DNA of 64,000 nt from Candidatus Rokuibacteriota bacterium (GTDB taxonomy: Bacteria; Methylomirabilota; Methylomirabilia; Rokubacteriales; CSP1-6): contig JACQFL010000004.1 of assembly GCA_016200085.1 (NCBI GenBank), forward strand, positions 1 to 64,000, written 5' to 3'. Below the pieces are notes generated by a model, which was given only the letters and a program-made list of their open reading frames with translations, ran no database searches and was not told the DNA's origin. Shown here piece after piece: positions 1 to 9,914 of the stretch (position 1 is the first letter of the stretch; every line of letters starts with the position of its first letter). Position numbers and translations under genes: made by a program.

Positions 1-34
1 GGGATCGCCCTGGCGCGAGCCAAGGCTCCGTCAT
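1..34 (-). CDS. Possible 5' end of a gene leaving the window
   Basis: On the minus strand an ATG at position 34 follows a GAGGAG ribosome-binding-like sequence and opens a frame (MTEPWLAPGR...) that runs off the left edge. Only eleven codons are visible, so nothing can be said about function. It would continue the same direction as the SDR and solute-binding genes to its right. Confidence 0.3.
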   Translation of the reverse strand, partial: MTEPWLAPGRS

Positions 35-192
35 AGACTCCTCGTTGTGCTGCTGGCGTGAACAGGCCCCCGGAATCATGCTGCTGCCTGAGGGCTCGCG
101 CCTCAACGGCCAACCGATTTTTGCGCCGGAAAGTAGCTAGCGGCTCCATCCTTCTCGGCGCCCGGGTGGTCTCGGCGGGCCGGCCGACGCGG

Positions 193-1014
193 TCAGCCGA
201 TGAACAGACCGCCGTTGGGCGACAGCCACTGGCCCGTGAAGAACGAGCTCTCGTCGGAGGCGAGGAACAGGGCGGTGGCGGCGACTTCCGAGGGGTCGGC
301 CATGCGGGCCATCGGGGTGCGGGCGAGGAGCGACTTCTTCATCAGCGGGGACATCGCCTCGGTCATCGGGGTGTCGATGTAGCCCGGGCAGATGGCGTTG
401 ACGCGGATGTTGCGCGAGGCGACCTCGCGCGCGACCGCCCGGGTGAAGGCCAGGATCCCGCCCTTGGCCGCGCTGTAGTGCGGCACCGCTTCGAGCCCCC
501 ACGCGGCGATGCTGGAGAGGTTCACGATGGCGCCGCGGTTCTCGCGGCTCATCAGGCGCAGCGCCTCCCGCGTGCAGTAGAACGTGCCGTTCAGGTGCAC
601 TGCGATCATGCGGTGCCAGACCTCGTCGGTCATGTTCATGGTGACGTCGAGGTGGGTGGTGATCCCCTGGCCGCTCACGGCCTCCATCACGCGTGCGTCC
701 GCTCGCTGGCGCACCTCGCTCCACTCGCCCGGCCGGCTGGAGCCGATCCCCGCGTTGTTGACGAGGATGTCGAGCTGGCCGTACGCGCGCTCGACCGCCT
801 CGAACATGGCGCGGACCTGGGCGCTGTCCGAGACGTCGGCCGCCATGGCGCGGCCGCGACCATCGGGCAGCTCGCCCACGGTCTTCTCGGCCCGCTCGCG
901 CGTGAGGTCGTTGACCACGACCCGGGCGCCTTCCTCGGCGAAGCGCAGCGCGATGGCGCGACCGATGCCGGAGCCCGCCCCCGTGACGAGCGCGACCTTG
1001 TCTTCGAGCTTCAT
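193..1014 (-). CDS. SDR family NAD(P)-dependent oxidoreductase
   Basis: Classical short-chain dehydrogenase of 273 residues, slightly longer than the usual 250. The N-terminal Rossmann motif TGAGSGIG lies near residue 11, the NNAG motif near 88, and the YSAAK catalytic pair near 180, preceded by NLSSIA that supplies the serine. An insertion of about 25 residues after NNAG (SRPGEWSEV...) is unusual and probably caps the substrate pocket. The protein ends with a substrate-side SPNGG segment typical of 3-oxoacyl-ACP-reductase-like members. The substrate cannot be told. It lies 28 bp downstream of a family 5 solute-binding protein gene on the same strand, so both may be transcribed together. Confidence 0.93.
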   Translation of the reverse strand: MKLEDKVALVTGAGSGIGRAIALRFAEEGARVVVNDLTRERAEKTVGELPDGRGRAMAADVSDSAQVRAMFEAVERAYGQLDILVNNAGIGSSRPGEWSEVRQRADARVMEAVSGQGITTHLDVTMNMTDEVWHRMIAVHLNGTFYCTREALRLMSRENRGAIVNLSSIAAWGLEAVPHYSAAKGGILAFTRAVAREVASRNIRVNAICPGYIDTPMTEAMSPLMKKSLLARTPMARMADPSEVAATALFLASDESSFFTGQWLSPNGGLFIG

Positions 1015-1042
1015 GGTGCCCTCCGTGTCGTCGGATTGGCCG

Positions 1043-2587
1043 TCAGGGCAGCGCGCCCGTGCTGTCGAGGCTCACCGTCCAGAAGCGATGGAAGCCGGTG
1101 GGGTGCAGGCGCAGGCCACGGACCTCCGGCCGCGCCACCGCCCAGACCAGGCGGACGTACAGCGGGATCCACGGCAGGTCCTCGGCGAGGATCGCCTGCC
1201 CGCGCTGGTAGAGGCGCTGGCGCTCGGGCCGGAACGCCAGCTGGCTGGCGCGGATGAGGACGTCGTCGAGCCGGGGGTTGCGATAGAAGGAGAAGTTCAG
1301 CGCGCGCGGCCCGCGGGTGGCGCCCTCGCTCGTCGAGAGCGGATAGAGGAAGAGGTGCGGGTCGCCCGCGAAGACCGTCGCCTCGGCCAGCACCATCTCG
1401 TGATCGCCCGCCTCGCGCGCCGCCTTGACGGTGGCCACCGGCTCGGCCCGGATCTGCGCCGGCATCTCCGCGGCGTCCAGCATCAGCTGGATCGGCTCGC
1501 CCAGCCGCCCGGCCAGCCCGTCGTCGCCGGAAGGGACGAGGAGGGTCGCCTTGAACCCTTTCGGCCAGCCGCCGTCCCGCAGGAGCGCGGTCACGGTCTC
1601 GCGGCTGCCGCCGAGGACCGGCGACCCCTCGCGCCGGGCCCACACGCCGGGCGGCAGGAACGATTGCAGCGGCACCGCGCTGCGCTCGAGCGCGACGCCG
1701 ATCACGGCCGGGTCCAGCGCCGCCGCGACGGCCTGCCGGATCTTCTTGCGCGAGAACGGCTCCTTCTCCGTCTGGAACGCGAGGTAGCCGACGCGCAGCC
1801 CGGGGATCGACAGCGCGTTGTCGTTGCGGCGCGGCGGCCCGGGCGGCAGCCACACGTCGAGCGCGCGGGCGTCCATCTCGGCCTGGGCGTGCTCGTCGGA
1901 GCCGACCTCGAGGAACACCAGGCGATCCGCGCGGGGGCTGCCCGCCCAGTGTCCCGTCACCGCTTCCAGCACGAGCCGGCCGGGCGAGGCCTCGATCACC
2001 CGATAGGGCCCGGTGCCGGCGTAGCGGACGCCGTCCGGGCCCGGCGTGGCGCGCGCGAGGCCGAACGCCGGATGGGCGAGCACGGTCAGGAGCGGCGCGT
2101 ACGGCTGGGCGAGCACGATCTGCAGCGTCCGCGCGTCGGCGGCGCGCACCTCCTTGACGACACCCGGCAGCCCGCGGAGCATCGCCGCCCACGCCGGGGC
2201 GGCGCCGGGCTGGACGTCGGGCTTGAGAAAGCGTTCGAACGATGCGGCCGCCTCGACCGCCGTCAGCGGCGTGCCGTCAGAAAACTTGACGTTCTCGCGC
2301 AGGGTGAAGGACCAGGTGAGCCCGTCGCGCGACGCCGCCCAGCGCACGGCGAGCGCGGGCTCGACGTCGGTCGTCACCTCGCGCCACGCCACGAGGGTGT
2401 CGAAGACCTGGCGGGCGATGACGGGAACGGCGCCGTCGATGGCCGCCGCGGGATCCACCGATACGGGGACGCCGGCGATCCCGATGCGCACCTCGCGGCG
2501 CGGCGCCTGCGCGGTCAGCGCGGTGGGCGAGGCGGCAGAAATGACCAGGGCGCAGAAGGAAAGCCCGAGCACGCTCACGGCGCGCAT
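1043..2587 (-). CDS. ABC transporter substrate-binding protein, family 5
   Basis: Periplasmic binding protein of the peptide/nickel/opine (SBP_bac_5) type, 514 residues. A Sec signal peptide (MRAVSVLGLSFCALVISA) precedes the mature start after LTAQA. The family hallmarks follow: DPAAAIDG, a LAVRW...DGLTWSFTLRENVKFSDGTPL block and a GTGPYRV segment. I start it at the ATG directly before the signal peptide rather than the track start 18 codons upstream, because those extra residues would put charges before the hydrophobic core. No permease or ATPase genes of the Opp/Dpp type are adjacent, so it is an orphan binding protein here. The ligand is unknown. Confidence 0.9.
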   Translation of the reverse strand: MRAVSVLGLSFCALVISAASPTALTAQAPRREVRIGIAGVPVSVDPAAAIDGAVPVIARQVFDTLVAWREVTTDVEPALAVRWAASRDGLTWSFTLRENVKFSDGTPLTAVEAAASFERFLKPDVQPGAAPAWAAMLRGLPGVVKEVRAADARTLQIVLAQPYAPLLTVLAHPAFGLARATPGPDGVRYAGTGPYRVIEASPGRLVLEAVTGHWAGSPRADRLVFLEVGSDEHAQAEMDARALDVWLPPGPPRRNDNALSIPGLRVGYLAFQTEKEPFSRKKIRQAVAAALDPAVIGVALERSAVPLQSFLPPGVWARREGSPVLGGSRETVTALLRDGGWPKGFKATLLVPSGDDGLAGRLGEPIQLMLDAAEMPAQIRAEPVATVKAAREAGDHEMVLAEATVFAGDPHLFLYPLSTSEGATRGPRALNFSFYRNPRLDDVLIRASQLAFRPERQRLYQRGQAILAEDLPWIPLYVRLVWAVARPEVRGLRLHPTGFHRFWTVSLDSTGALP

Positions 2588-2765
2588 GCTGCTCTTATAC
2601 GTGGAACCCGGTATCGTCGCTACCCGTTTCCCCATCAGCATGAGCGCGTCGCGCTTCGGTACGGAACTTGCTCAAGAAATCGACCATGGAGTGCCGCGCG
2701 CGCAGCACGTCGGCGAAACGCTGGAAAATGTTGGGAATCGACCGCTCCGACGCGGTGTGGCATCC

Positions 2766-2795
2766 TTGACTTTCGTTTTTGCCGCCGCCTATACT
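2766..2795 (+). promoter_or_regulatory. Sigma70 promoter of the proteasome operon
   Basis: TTGACT and TATACT are separated by 18 bp and lie about 75 bp upstream of the proteasomal ATPase start. The leader between them carries no other gene. This is one of the closest matches to the sigma70 consensus in the window. Confidence 0.7.
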
Positions 2796-2871
2796 TCGAG
2801 CAGCGGTTCAGTCTCTGAGCGACTGAGAGGCGGCGAGAGGCTCACCACGGGCTAGGAGAAGGGAAAGGGCT

Positions 2872-4689
2872 ATGAAGGAGTTCGACAAGAAGGGTAGCCC
2901 GGGCCGCGAGGGGTTCTCCAAGTTCCTCCCCGCGTCGATGTCGGACACGAGCACCCGCCGCCGGCTGACCGAGTACGAGATCCAGGTGCAGGATCTCCAG
3001 GCGTACGCCCGCTCGCTCGAGAACGAGACCGTGCACCTGCGCAAGAAGCTCGAGGACGGGCCGAAGGAGTTCATGGTCATCGAGAACAAGCTGCGCGAGG
3101 CCAACCGGCAGCTCGTCCAGGCCTTCAACCAGAACGAGAAGCTGGTCAACGCGCTCTACGAGGCGCGCGAGCAGATCTCCTCGCTGAAGGAAGAGGTCGA
3201 CAAGCTCTGCGCGCCGCCCTCGACCTACGGCGTCTTCCTGTCGACCAATGAGGACGGCACGGTCAACATCCTGTCGCAGGGACGCAAGGTCAAGGTCAAC
3301 GTGCATCCGTCGATCAAGCTCGACACCCTGAAGCCCGGCCAGGAGCTGATCCTGAACGAGGGCCTCAACGTCATCGAGGCGGCGACCTACGAGATCCAGG
3401 GCGACGTCGTGATCCTCAAGGAGAAGCTCGACGACGAGCGCGCGGTGGTGACCCTGCGGGCCGACGAGGAGAAGGTCGGCATCATCGCCGATCCCCTGCG
3501 CGACCTGCGCCTCAAGGTCGGCGACCACATCCTCATGGACGCGCGCTCGGGCTACCTGCTCGAGCGGCTGCCCAAGAGCGAGGTGGAGGACCTGGCCCTC
3601 GAGGAAGTGCCGGACATCGGCTACGACGACATCGGCGGCCTCGGCAACCAGATCGAGTCGATCAAGGACGCCGTCGAGCTGCCGTACCTCTATGCCGACT
3701 ACTACAAGGAGCACAAGCTCACGCCGCCCAAGGGCGTGCTGCTCTACGGGCCGCCCGGCTGCGGCAAGACCATGATCGCCAAGGCCGTGGCCAACAACCT
3801 CGCCGAGAAGGTCTCGGAGAAGCGCGGCGAGAAGATCAAGGGCTTCTTCCTCAACATCAAGGGGCCGGAGCTCCTGAACAAGTACGTGGGCGAGACCGAG
3901 CGCAAGATCCGTGAGATCTTCACCAAGGCCAAGGAGAAGGCCGCCGAGGACGTGCCCGTCGTCGTGTTCTTCGACGAGATGGACGCCCTCTTCCGCACCC
4001 GCGGCACGGGCATCTCCTCCGACGTGGAGACGACCATCGTGCCCCAGCTGCTGGCGGAGATCGACGGCGTCGAGGGGCTGAAGAACGTCATCGTCATCGG
4101 CGCCTCGAACCGGCAGGACCTGATCGACCCGGCCATCCTGCGCCCGGGCCGCCTCGACGTGAAGATCAAGATCGAGCGGCCGGACCAGACGGCGGCCAGG
4201 GACATCTTCCAGAAGTACCTGACGACGGACATCCCGATCGCCGAGGCCGAGGCGCGCGCGCACGGCGGCGACCTCGGCAGCGCCGTGGAAGCCATGATCG
4301 GCCAGACGGTAGAGGCGATGTACAGCCTCAGCGAGGAGAACCGGTTCCTCGAGGTCACGTACGCGAACGGCGACAAGGAGGTCCTGTACTTCAAGGACTT
4401 CTCGTCGGGCGCCATGATCGAATCGATCGTGCGGCGCGCCAAGAAGCTGGCCCTGAAGCGCTTCATCGCCGGCGGCAACAAGGGCGTCGCCGGCGACGAC
4501 CTCCTCAACGCCGTGCGCGAGGAGTTCAAGGAGAACGAGGACCTGCCGAATACCACGAACCCCGACGACTGGGCGAAGATCGCCGGCAAGAAGGGCGAGC
4601 GGATCGTCTACGTGAAGCCGCTGATCAGCGAGAGCAAAGAGAAGCAGAAGAACGTCGAGCGGGTGGTCACCACCGGCCAGTACCTGTAA
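2872..4689 (+). CDS. arc: Proteasomal AAA+ ATPase (Mpa/ARC)
   Basis: Ring ATPase that recognises pupylated proteins, unfolds them and feeds them to the 20S core. 605 residues. Order: a coiled coil from about residue 30 to 115 that in this family binds Pup, the OB domains (about 115-250), then the AAA module with Walker A GPPGCGKT near 292 and Walker [10 protein letters not shown] near 363. The C-terminus ends GQYL, the family's gate-opening tail that docks into the proteasome alpha ring. It opens the operon with dop, prcB, prcA and pafA downstream on the same strand. A GGAGAAGGGAAAGGG stretch precedes the ATG. Length and motifs are complete. Confidence 0.97.
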   Translation: MKEFDKKGSPGREGFSKFLPASMSDTSTRRRLTEYEIQVQDLQAYARSLENETVHLRKKLEDGPKEFMVIENKLREANRQLVQAFNQNEKLVNALYEAREQISSLKEEVDKLCAPPSTYGVFLSTNEDGTVNILSQGRKVKVNVHPSIKLDTLKPGQELILNEGLNVIEAATYEIQGDVVILKEKLDDERAVVTLRADEEKVGIIADPLRDLRLKVGDHILMDARSGYLLERLPKSEVEDLALEEVPDIGYDDIGGLGNQIESIKDAVELPYLYADYYKEHKLTPPKGVLLYGPPGCGKTMIAKAVANNLAEKVSEKRGEKIKGFFLNIKGPELLNKYVGETERKIREIFTKAKEKAAEDVPVVVFFDEMDALFRTRGTGISSDVETTIVPQLLAEIDGVEGLKNVIVIGASNRQDLIDPAILRPGRLDVKIKIERPDQTAARDIFQKYLTTDIPIAEAEARAHGGDLGSAVEAMIGQTVEAMYSLSEENRFLEVTYANGDKEVLYFKDFSSGAMIESIVRRAKKLALKRFIAGGNKGVAGDDLLNAVREEFKENEDLPNTTNPDDWAKIAGKKGERIVYVKPLISESKEKQKNVERVVTTGQYL

Positions 4690-4695
4690 GGAAGA

Positions 4696-4723
4696 GGGGG
4701 GCCCGCCTCGGGGCCCCCCATTT
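4696..4723 (+). terminator. Hairpin between arc and dop
   Basis: Perfect 9-bp stem GGGGGGCCC / GGGCCCCCC with a 6-nt loop, followed only by ATTT. It starts 7 bp after the arc stop codon. The weak U tract suggests partial termination or mRNA stabilisation rather than a full stop, since dop follows 60 bp later in the same direction. Confidence 0.55.
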
Positions 4724-4783
4724 CCCCCCGGCGTTACACTGACGCGCGGGGGGTTTGTTTCTGCCTCCACGGAAGAGGGACGA

Positions 4784-6283
4784 ATGGCCATCCCGAAAGT
4801 CATGGGCATCGAGACCGAGTACGGGATCCTGGTGAGGAACCAGCCGGACTTCAACCCGATCCTGTCCTCCCTGCTGCTGATCAACTCCTACGAGACCTAC
4901 CGCTCCTCGCGGATCCGGTGGGACTACGAGGCGGAGAGCCCGCTGCGGGATGCCCGGGGCTTCGAGTACATGGAGGAGAAGGACGTCCCCTCCAAGGAGG
5001 AGTCGCGCCTCATCAACCTCATCCTGTCCAACGGGGCGCGCTTCTACGTCGATCACGCCCATCCGGAGTACTCGAGCCCCGAGACGACCAACCCGCGCGA
5101 TTGCGTCATCTGGGATCGCGCGGGCGAGCGCATCGTCAACCTGTCACGCCAGCGCGCCGAGGCGGTCTCGCCGCCCGAGCAGCGGATCCTCATCTACAAG
5201 AACAACAGCGACGGCAAGGGCAACTCCTACGGCACCCACGAGAACTACCTCATGGATCGCAAGGTGCCCTTCGCGCGGATCGTGCAGCACATGATGCCGT
5301 TCTTCGTGTCGCGCCAGGTCTTCTGCGGCGCGGGCAAGGTGGGGGCGGAGAACAACACCGACCCCTGCGACTACCAGATCTCCCAGCGCGCCGATTTCCT
5401 GGAGACCGAGGTCGGGCTGGAGACCATGCACTCGCGGCCCATCGTCAACACGCGTGACGAGCCCCACGCCGACCCCGAAAAGTACCGGCGCCTGCACGTC
5501 ATCGTGGGCGACGCCAACATGAGCGAGGTGACCAACTACCTCAAGGTCGGCACCATGGCCCTCGTGCTCAGCATGGTCGAGGACGACTTCATCGACCGCG
5601 ATCTCTCCATCGACGGGCCGGTGGCCGCCTACCGCAAGGTCTCCCGCGACCTCACCTGCCGGGAGACCTTCCGGCTCAAGGACGGCCGCCAGGTCTCCGC
5701 GGTGGACCTGCAGCGCGAGTTCCTCGACCTGGCCCGCCGCTACTTCAAGGACCGCGAGCACGAGCCCTGGGTCGACGAGGTCATGGCGCGCTGGCAGCGC
5801 ACGCTCGACGGCCTCGCCGACGACCCCCTGCGGCTCTCGCGCGAGCTGGACTGGGTGATCAAGCGCCACCTCATCGAGAACTACATGGAGAAGCACTCGC
5901 TGGAGTGGAACGACTCGCGCGTCCAGATGATCGACCTCCAGTTCCACGACATCCGCCCGGGCCGGGGGCTCTTCTACAAGCTCGAGGAGGCCGAGGCCGT
6001 CGAGCGCCTGTGCACCGACGACGAGATCGCCAAGGCCATGTACGACCCCCCCAAGGACACCCGCGCGTACTTCCGCGGGATGTGCCTGCAGCGCTACGCG
6101 GACGAGATCGTCTCCGCGAGCTGGGACTCGGTGATCTTCGACCTCAAGGAGGGCCCGCTGAAGAAGATCTTCATGCTGGAGCCGCTCCGGGGGACGGAGG
6201 CGCACGTGCGGCAGCTCCTGACGGAGTCGCCGACCGCCAGCGATCTCCTGCGCAACCTCTCACGGCCGACGTACGGCGTATGA
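4784..6283 (+). CDS. dop: Pup deamidase/depupylase Dop
   Basis: Carboxylate-amine-ligase-fold enzyme that deamidates the C-terminal Gln of Pup and removes Pup from substrates. 499 residues, the usual Dop length and longer than PafA. The start GIETEYGI holds the ATP/metal glutamate; FYVDHAHPEYSSPE carries the catalytic aspartate at about residue 90. The extra segment at residues 20-75 between those motifs is the Dop-specific insertion that PafA lacks, which separates it from the paralogue three genes downstream. NTRDEPHAD and VGDANMSEV motifs are shared with PafA. The RBS-proximal sequence is GAAGAGGGACG. Confidence 0.95.
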   Translation: MAIPKVMGIETEYGILVRNQPDFNPILSSLLLINSYETYRSSRIRWDYEAESPLRDARGFEYMEEKDVPSKEESRLINLILSNGARFYVDHAHPEYSSPETTNPRDCVIWDRAGERIVNLSRQRAEAVSPPEQRILIYKNNSDGKGNSYGTHENYLMDRKVPFARIVQHMMPFFVSRQVFCGAGKVGAENNTDPCDYQISQRADFLETEVGLETMHSRPIVNTRDEPHADPEKYRRLHVIVGDANMSEVTNYLKVGTMALVLSMVEDDFIDRDLSIDGPVAAYRKVSRDLTCRETFRLKDGRQVSAVDLQREFLDLARRYFKDREHEPWVDEVMARWQRTLDGLADDPLRLSRELDWVIKRHLIENYMEKHSLEWNDSRVQMIDLQFHDIRPGRGLFYKLEEAEAVERLCTDDEIAKAMYDPPKDTRAYFRGMCLQRYADEIVSASWDSVIFDLKEGPLKKIFMLEPLRGTEAHVRQLLTESPTASDLLRNLSRPTYGV

Positions 6284-6305
6284 CGAGCCCCGGCGAGGGA
6301 CACGC

Positions 6306-7124
6306 ATGACCGACGACCGCTGGCTGAGCGCGTTCAACGACTACGCCGCCTGCAGCTTCACCGACCTGCTCCGCCGCCAGTCCCCCCACCTGCTGCCCGG
6401 CTTCCCCGGCGCCGCCGAGGACCCGACGCCGGCGCCGGCGGTGCCGCACGGCACGACGGTCCTCGCCCTGCGCTACCGCGACGGCGTCATCATGGCGGGC
6501 GACCGGCAGGCCACCGCCGGGTACCAGATCGCGAGCCGCCGCATCGAGAAGATCTTCAAGTGCGACGACCTCTCGGGCATCGGGATCGCGGGCGCGGCCG
6601 GCCCCGCCGTGGAGATGGCCAAGCTCTTCCAGACCGAGCTCGAGCACTACGAGAAGGTCGAGGGCGACAACCTCTCCCTCGACGGCAAGGCCAACAAGCT
6701 CTCCCAGATGGTGCGCATGAACCTGCCCGCGGCCATGCAGGGGCTCGCGGTGGTGCCGATCTTCGCCGGCTTCGACGAGAAGGCCGGCGCGGGACGGCTG
6801 TTCAAGTACGACATCACGGGGGGCCGCTACGAGGAGCGCGACTACGACTCGCAGGGCTCGGGCTCCAAGGACGCGCGCGATTCGCTCAAGAAGCTGTGGC
6901 GCCGGGACATGGGCCGCGAGGACGCGCTCCGCGCGGCCCTGGAGGCCCTCTACGACGCCGCCGACGAGGACGTCGGCACCGGCGGGCCCGACCTCGTGCG
7001 CGGCATCTTCCCCAGCGTGAAGACCATCACGCGGAGCGGGTTCAGCGAGGTGGGCGAGGACGAGGTGCGCCGGGTGTGCGAGGCGATCCTCGGCGAGCGC
7101 GCCAAGGCCGAGACCGGGGCCTGA
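6306..7124 (+). CDS. prcB: 20S proteasome beta subunit
   Basis: Catalytic subunit of the 20S core, 272 residues. A propeptide of about 49 residues ends at HG, after which TTVLALRYRDGVIMAGDRQAT begins; autocleavage should expose Thr50 as the N-terminal nucleophile. GDRQAT and the glycine-rich GIAGAAGP segment are typical of actinobacterial-type beta subunits. It follows dop by 22 bp and precedes prcA by 3 bp, the same prcB-prcA order as in mycobacteria. In mycobacteria pup lies between dop and prcB; here there is no room for it. Confidence 0.96.
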   Translation: MTDDRWLSAFNDYAACSFTDLLRRQSPHLLPGFPGAAEDPTPAPAVPHGTTVLALRYRDGVIMAGDRQATAGYQIASRRIEKIFKCDDLSGIGIAGAAGPAVEMAKLFQTELEHYEKVEGDNLSLDGKANKLSQMVRMNLPAAMQGLAVVPIFAGFDEKAGAGRLFKYDITGGRYEERDYDSQGSGSKDARDSLKKLWRRDMGREDALRAALEALYDAADEDVGTGGPDLVRGIFPSVKTITRSGFSEVGEDEVRRVCEAILGERAKAETGA

Positions 7125-7127
7125 GCC

Positions 7128-7820
7128 ATGCCGCTGCCCTACTACGTCAGCCCCGAGCAGATGATGAAGGACAAGGCGGAGTATGCCCGCAAGGGCATCG
7201 CCCGCGGACGGTCCATCGTCACCCTCGAGTATCGCGAGGGGATCCTGCTCGTGGCCGAGAACCCGTCGACCCTGCTCCACAAGATCTCGGAGATCTACGA
7301 CCGCATCGCCTTCGCCGGGGTGGGCAAGTACAACGAGTTCGAGAATCTGCGGATCGCGGGCATCCGGCACGCCGACGTCAAGGGCTACTCCTACAGCCGC
7401 GGCGACGTGACGGCCAAGGCGCTGGCCAACGCGTACTCGCAGGCCCTCGGCAACATCTTCACCCAGGACATCAAGCCCTTCGAGGTCGAGGTGCTGGTGG
7501 CCGAGGTGAGCGACGGCAACGGCAGCAAGAACGAGATCTACCACATCCTCTACGACGGCACCATCGAGGACGAGAAGAACTACGCAGCCATGGGCGGTCA
7601 GGCCGAGGAGATCCGCCGTTTCCTCAAGGACCATTATCAGGACGCCATGACGCTCGACGACGCCGTCCAGCTCGGCGTCCGCGCGCTGAACGTCACCCAG
7701 AACAAGACCCTCAGCAGCAAGGACCTCGAGGTCGCGGTGCTCGACGCCACCAAGGCGCGCCGCAAGTTCCGGCGCATCCCCGCCGAGGTCCTGACCCAAC
7801 TCCTGGGCGCGCCCGGCTAG
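7128..7820 (+). CDS. prcA: 20S proteasome alpha subunit
   Basis: Structural subunit forming the outer gate rings that bind the ATPase tail. 230 residues. The N-terminal MPLPYYVSPEQMMKDKAEYARKG matches the alpha-subunit gate helix region and it has no threonine nucleophile. VEVLVAEV and YHILYDGT strands follow the proteasome fold. The start codon lies 3 bp after the prcB stop, implying translational coupling and equal stoichiometry. Confidence 0.95.
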   Translation: MPLPYYVSPEQMMKDKAEYARKGIARGRSIVTLEYREGILLVAENPSTLLHKISEIYDRIAFAGVGKYNEFENLRIAGIRHADVKGYSYSRGDVTAKALANAYSQALGNIFTQDIKPFEVEVLVAEVSDGNGSKNEIYHILYDGTIEDEKNYAAMGGQAEEIRRFLKDHYQDAMTLDDAVQLGVRALNVTQNKTLSSKDLEVAVLDATKARRKFRRIPAEVLTQLLGAPG

Positions 7821-7842
7821 GACGTGCTAGGCTGAGGGCCAG

Positions 7843-9198
7843 ATGAAGCGCCGGATCTTCGGCCTCGAGAACGAGTACGGTCTCACCTGCACCCTGAACG
7901 GCCAGCGCCGCCTCTCCCCCGACAACGTCGCGCGGTACCTGTTCGAGAAGGTCATCCCGGGCGCCCGCAACGCCAACGTCTTCCTGGAGAACGGCGCGCG
8001 CCTGTACCTCGACACGGGCTTCCACCCGGAGTACGCCACGCCCGAGTGCGACGACGTGGCCGAGCTGGTCGTCCACGACAAGGCGGGCGAGCGGATCGTG
8101 GAGGACCTCCTCCACCAGGCCGAGAAGCGGCTGCGCGAGGACGGCATCTCCGGCAACATCCTGCTCTTCAAGAACAACACGGACTCGGCGGGGAACTCCT
8201 ACGGCTGCCACGAGAACTACCTCGTCAGCCGCGACGTGTCCTTCCAGCGGCTGGCCGAGGCGCTCATTCCCTTCTTCGTCACCCGGCAGATCTTCGCGGG
8301 GGCGGGCAAGGTGCTGCAGACGCCGCGGGGCTTCCACTACTGCCTGAGCCAGCGCGCCCAGCACATCTGCCAGGAGATCTCGGGCGCCACCACCTCGTCG
8401 CGCTCGATCATCAACACGCGCGACGAGCCCCACGCCGACGCCGAGCGCTACCGCCGCCTGCACGTCATCGTGGGCGACTCGAACATGTCGGAGGTGGCCA
8501 CCTACCTCAAGATCGGCACCACCGCGCTCGTGCTCGACATGATCGAGGACGGCTTCTTCGACCGCGACTACTCGCTGCAGTCGCCCGTGCAGGCCATCCG
8601 CGACATCTCGCACGACCCCACCCTGCGCGAGACGGTCAAGCTCAAGGACGGCCGGTCCATCAGCGCGCTGGACATGCAGCTCGAGTACCTCGAGTACGCG
8701 AGCCGATACGTGGACTCGATCAGCCCCGACCCGGCCACGAAGGACGTGCTCGCCCGCTGGACGGACGTGCTGACCAAGCTGGAGACCGACCCCAACCAGC
8801 TCAGCCGCGAGCTCGACTGGGTCATCAAGCGCGAGTGGATCCAGCAGTACATGGACAAGAACCGCCTGTCCTGGCGCGATCCGAAGATCTCGCTGATGGA
8901 CCTCCAGTACCACGACATCCGCCCCGACCGCGGGCTCTACTACAAGCTGGCCGCCCGGGACATGGTGGACCGCATCACCGACGACGCGACGATCGAGCGC
9001 GCCAAGCACGAGCCCCCGCAGACCACGCGGGCGCGGCTGCGCGGCGAGTTCATCCGCCAGGCCAATCTCAAGGGCAAGGACTACCGCGTGGACTGGGTGT
9101 ACCTGAAGCTCAACGACCCGGAGCGCGAGACCATCCTTTGCAAGGATCCGTTCCAGTCCCACGACGAACGGGTCGCGCGGCTGATCCGCTCGTTCTGA
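7843..9198 (+). CDS. pafA: Pup--protein ligase PafA
   Basis: Attaches Pup, through its C-terminal glutamate, to substrate lysines. 451 residues, the normal PafA length. The N-terminus [15 protein letters not shown] includes the ATP-site Glu9 and lacks the Dop insertion; [16 protein letters not shown] carries the catalytic aspartate, Asp57. [17 protein letters not shown] and NTRDEPHAD follow, and the C-terminal domain is intact. It closes the proteasome operon 22 bp after prcA. A second, truncated copy of its first ~120 codons occurs at 31748-32155 on the other strand. Confidence 0.96.
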   Translation: MKRRIFGLENEYGLTCTLNGQRRLSPDNVARYLFEKVIPGARNANVFLENGARLYLDTGFHPEYATPECDDVAELVVHDKAGERIVEDLLHQAEKRLREDGISGNILLFKNNTDSAGNSYGCHENYLVSRDVSFQRLAEALIPFFVTRQIFAGAGKVLQTPRGFHYCLSQRAQHICQEISGATTSSRSIINTRDEPHADAERYRRLHVIVGDSNMSEVATYLKIGTTALVLDMIEDGFFDRDYSLQSPVQAIRDISHDPTLRETVKLKDGRSISALDMQLEYLEYASRYVDSISPDPATKDVLARWTDVLTKLETDPNQLSRELDWVIKREWIQQYMDKNRLSWRDPKISLMDLQYHDIRPDRGLYYKLAARDMVDRITDDATIERAKHEPPQTTRARLRGEFIRQANLKGKDYRVDWVYLKLNDPERETILCKDPFQSHDERVARLIRSF

Positions 9199-9232
9199 TC
9201 GCCGGGGCGGCGCCCTCCGGGTCTCCCCGGTG

Positions 9233-9847
9233 ATGCACGACCCGATGTACCACGACGGCGCGCGCCGGCTCCAGGATCGCTTCGACACGCGCCGGCTCGC
9301 CGATCGCCTGGTCGAGGTCGTCACCCACGGCACGTTCACGGACGCCGAGCGGGCGTTCATCGAGAGCCGCCCCCTCTTCTTCCTGGCCACCGCCGACGCC
9401 GACGGCCATCCGGACTGTTCGTACAAGGGCGGGCGGCCCGGCTTCGTCCGCGTGATCGATCCGCGGACGCTCGCCTTTCCCAGCTACGACGGCAACGGGA
9501 TGTTCAAGAGCCTCGGCAACATCCTCGTCAACCCGCACGTCGGGATGCTCTTCATCGACTTCGAGCGCCCCCGGCGCCTGCGCGTGAACGGGCGGGCCAC
9601 CGTGTGTGACGACGATCCGCTGCTCGCCGATTTCGTCGGCGCGCAGCTGATCGTGCGGGTGGAGGCCCACGCCATCTTCCCGAACTGTCCGCGCTACGTC
9701 CACACGATGCAGGTCCTCGAGCCGTCGCCCCATGCGCCGTGCGAGGGCCACACGCCGCCCATCCCCGACTGGAAGCGCCGTCCCGAGTTCCGCGAAGTGC
9801 TGCCCGCCGGCGATCCGGCCGCCACGCCGCCGGCCGACCAGGGGTGA
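9233..9847 (+). CDS. Pyridoxamine 5'-phosphate oxidase family protein
   Basis: Split-barrel flavin-binding protein of 204 residues. The core segment PLFFLATADADGHPDCSYKGG and the following YDGNGMFKSLGNI strand match the PPOX-like family, which binds FMN, F420 or haem. The longer C-terminus (CPRYVHTMQ...EPSPHAP) is seen in a subgroup of unknown substrate. The GTG at 9230 sits directly before this ATG; either may be used. It starts 34 bp after pafA and may be co-transcribed, but no link to the proteasome is known. Confidence 0.85.
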   Translation: MHDPMYHDGARRLQDRFDTRRLADRLVEVVTHGTFTDAERAFIESRPLFFLATADADGHPDCSYKGGRPGFVRVIDPRTLAFPSYDGNGMFKSLGNILVNPHVGMLFIDFERPRRLRVNGRATVCDDDPLLADFVGAQLIVRVEAHAIFPNCPRYVHTMQVLEPSPHAPCEGHTPPIPDWKRRPEFREVLPAGDPAATPPADQG

Positions 9848-9866
9848 TGCGCGGCCCCGAGGGGCA

Positions 9867-9896
9867 TTGACACTCGCTGTCGGCGCGTTGTACAAG
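9867..9896 (+). promoter_or_regulatory. Probable promoter of the bactofilin gene
   Basis: Consensus TTGACA followed after 17-18 bp by GTACAA/TACAAG, about 20 bp upstream of the bactofilin ATG. The -35 box is perfect and the -10 box is weak. Confidence 0.45.
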
Positions 9897-9914
9897 GTTC
9901 ACCACTTTCCCACC

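Noticed and set aside
584-2818. 744-codon plus-strand frame
   Set aside because: Antisense shadow across the SDR and solute-binding protein genes, with Arg/Gly/Asp-rich low-complexity translation typical of GC-rich DNA.
2642-2871. Possible pup gene in the leader of the proteasome operon
   Set aside because: Short frames here do not end in GGE/GGQ and show no Pup-like acidic helix.
2842-4884. 680-codon minus-strand frame opposite arc
   Set aside because: Leu/Val/Asp/Arg-rich shadow of the proteasomal ATPase gene; no family motif and fully covered by a certain gene.
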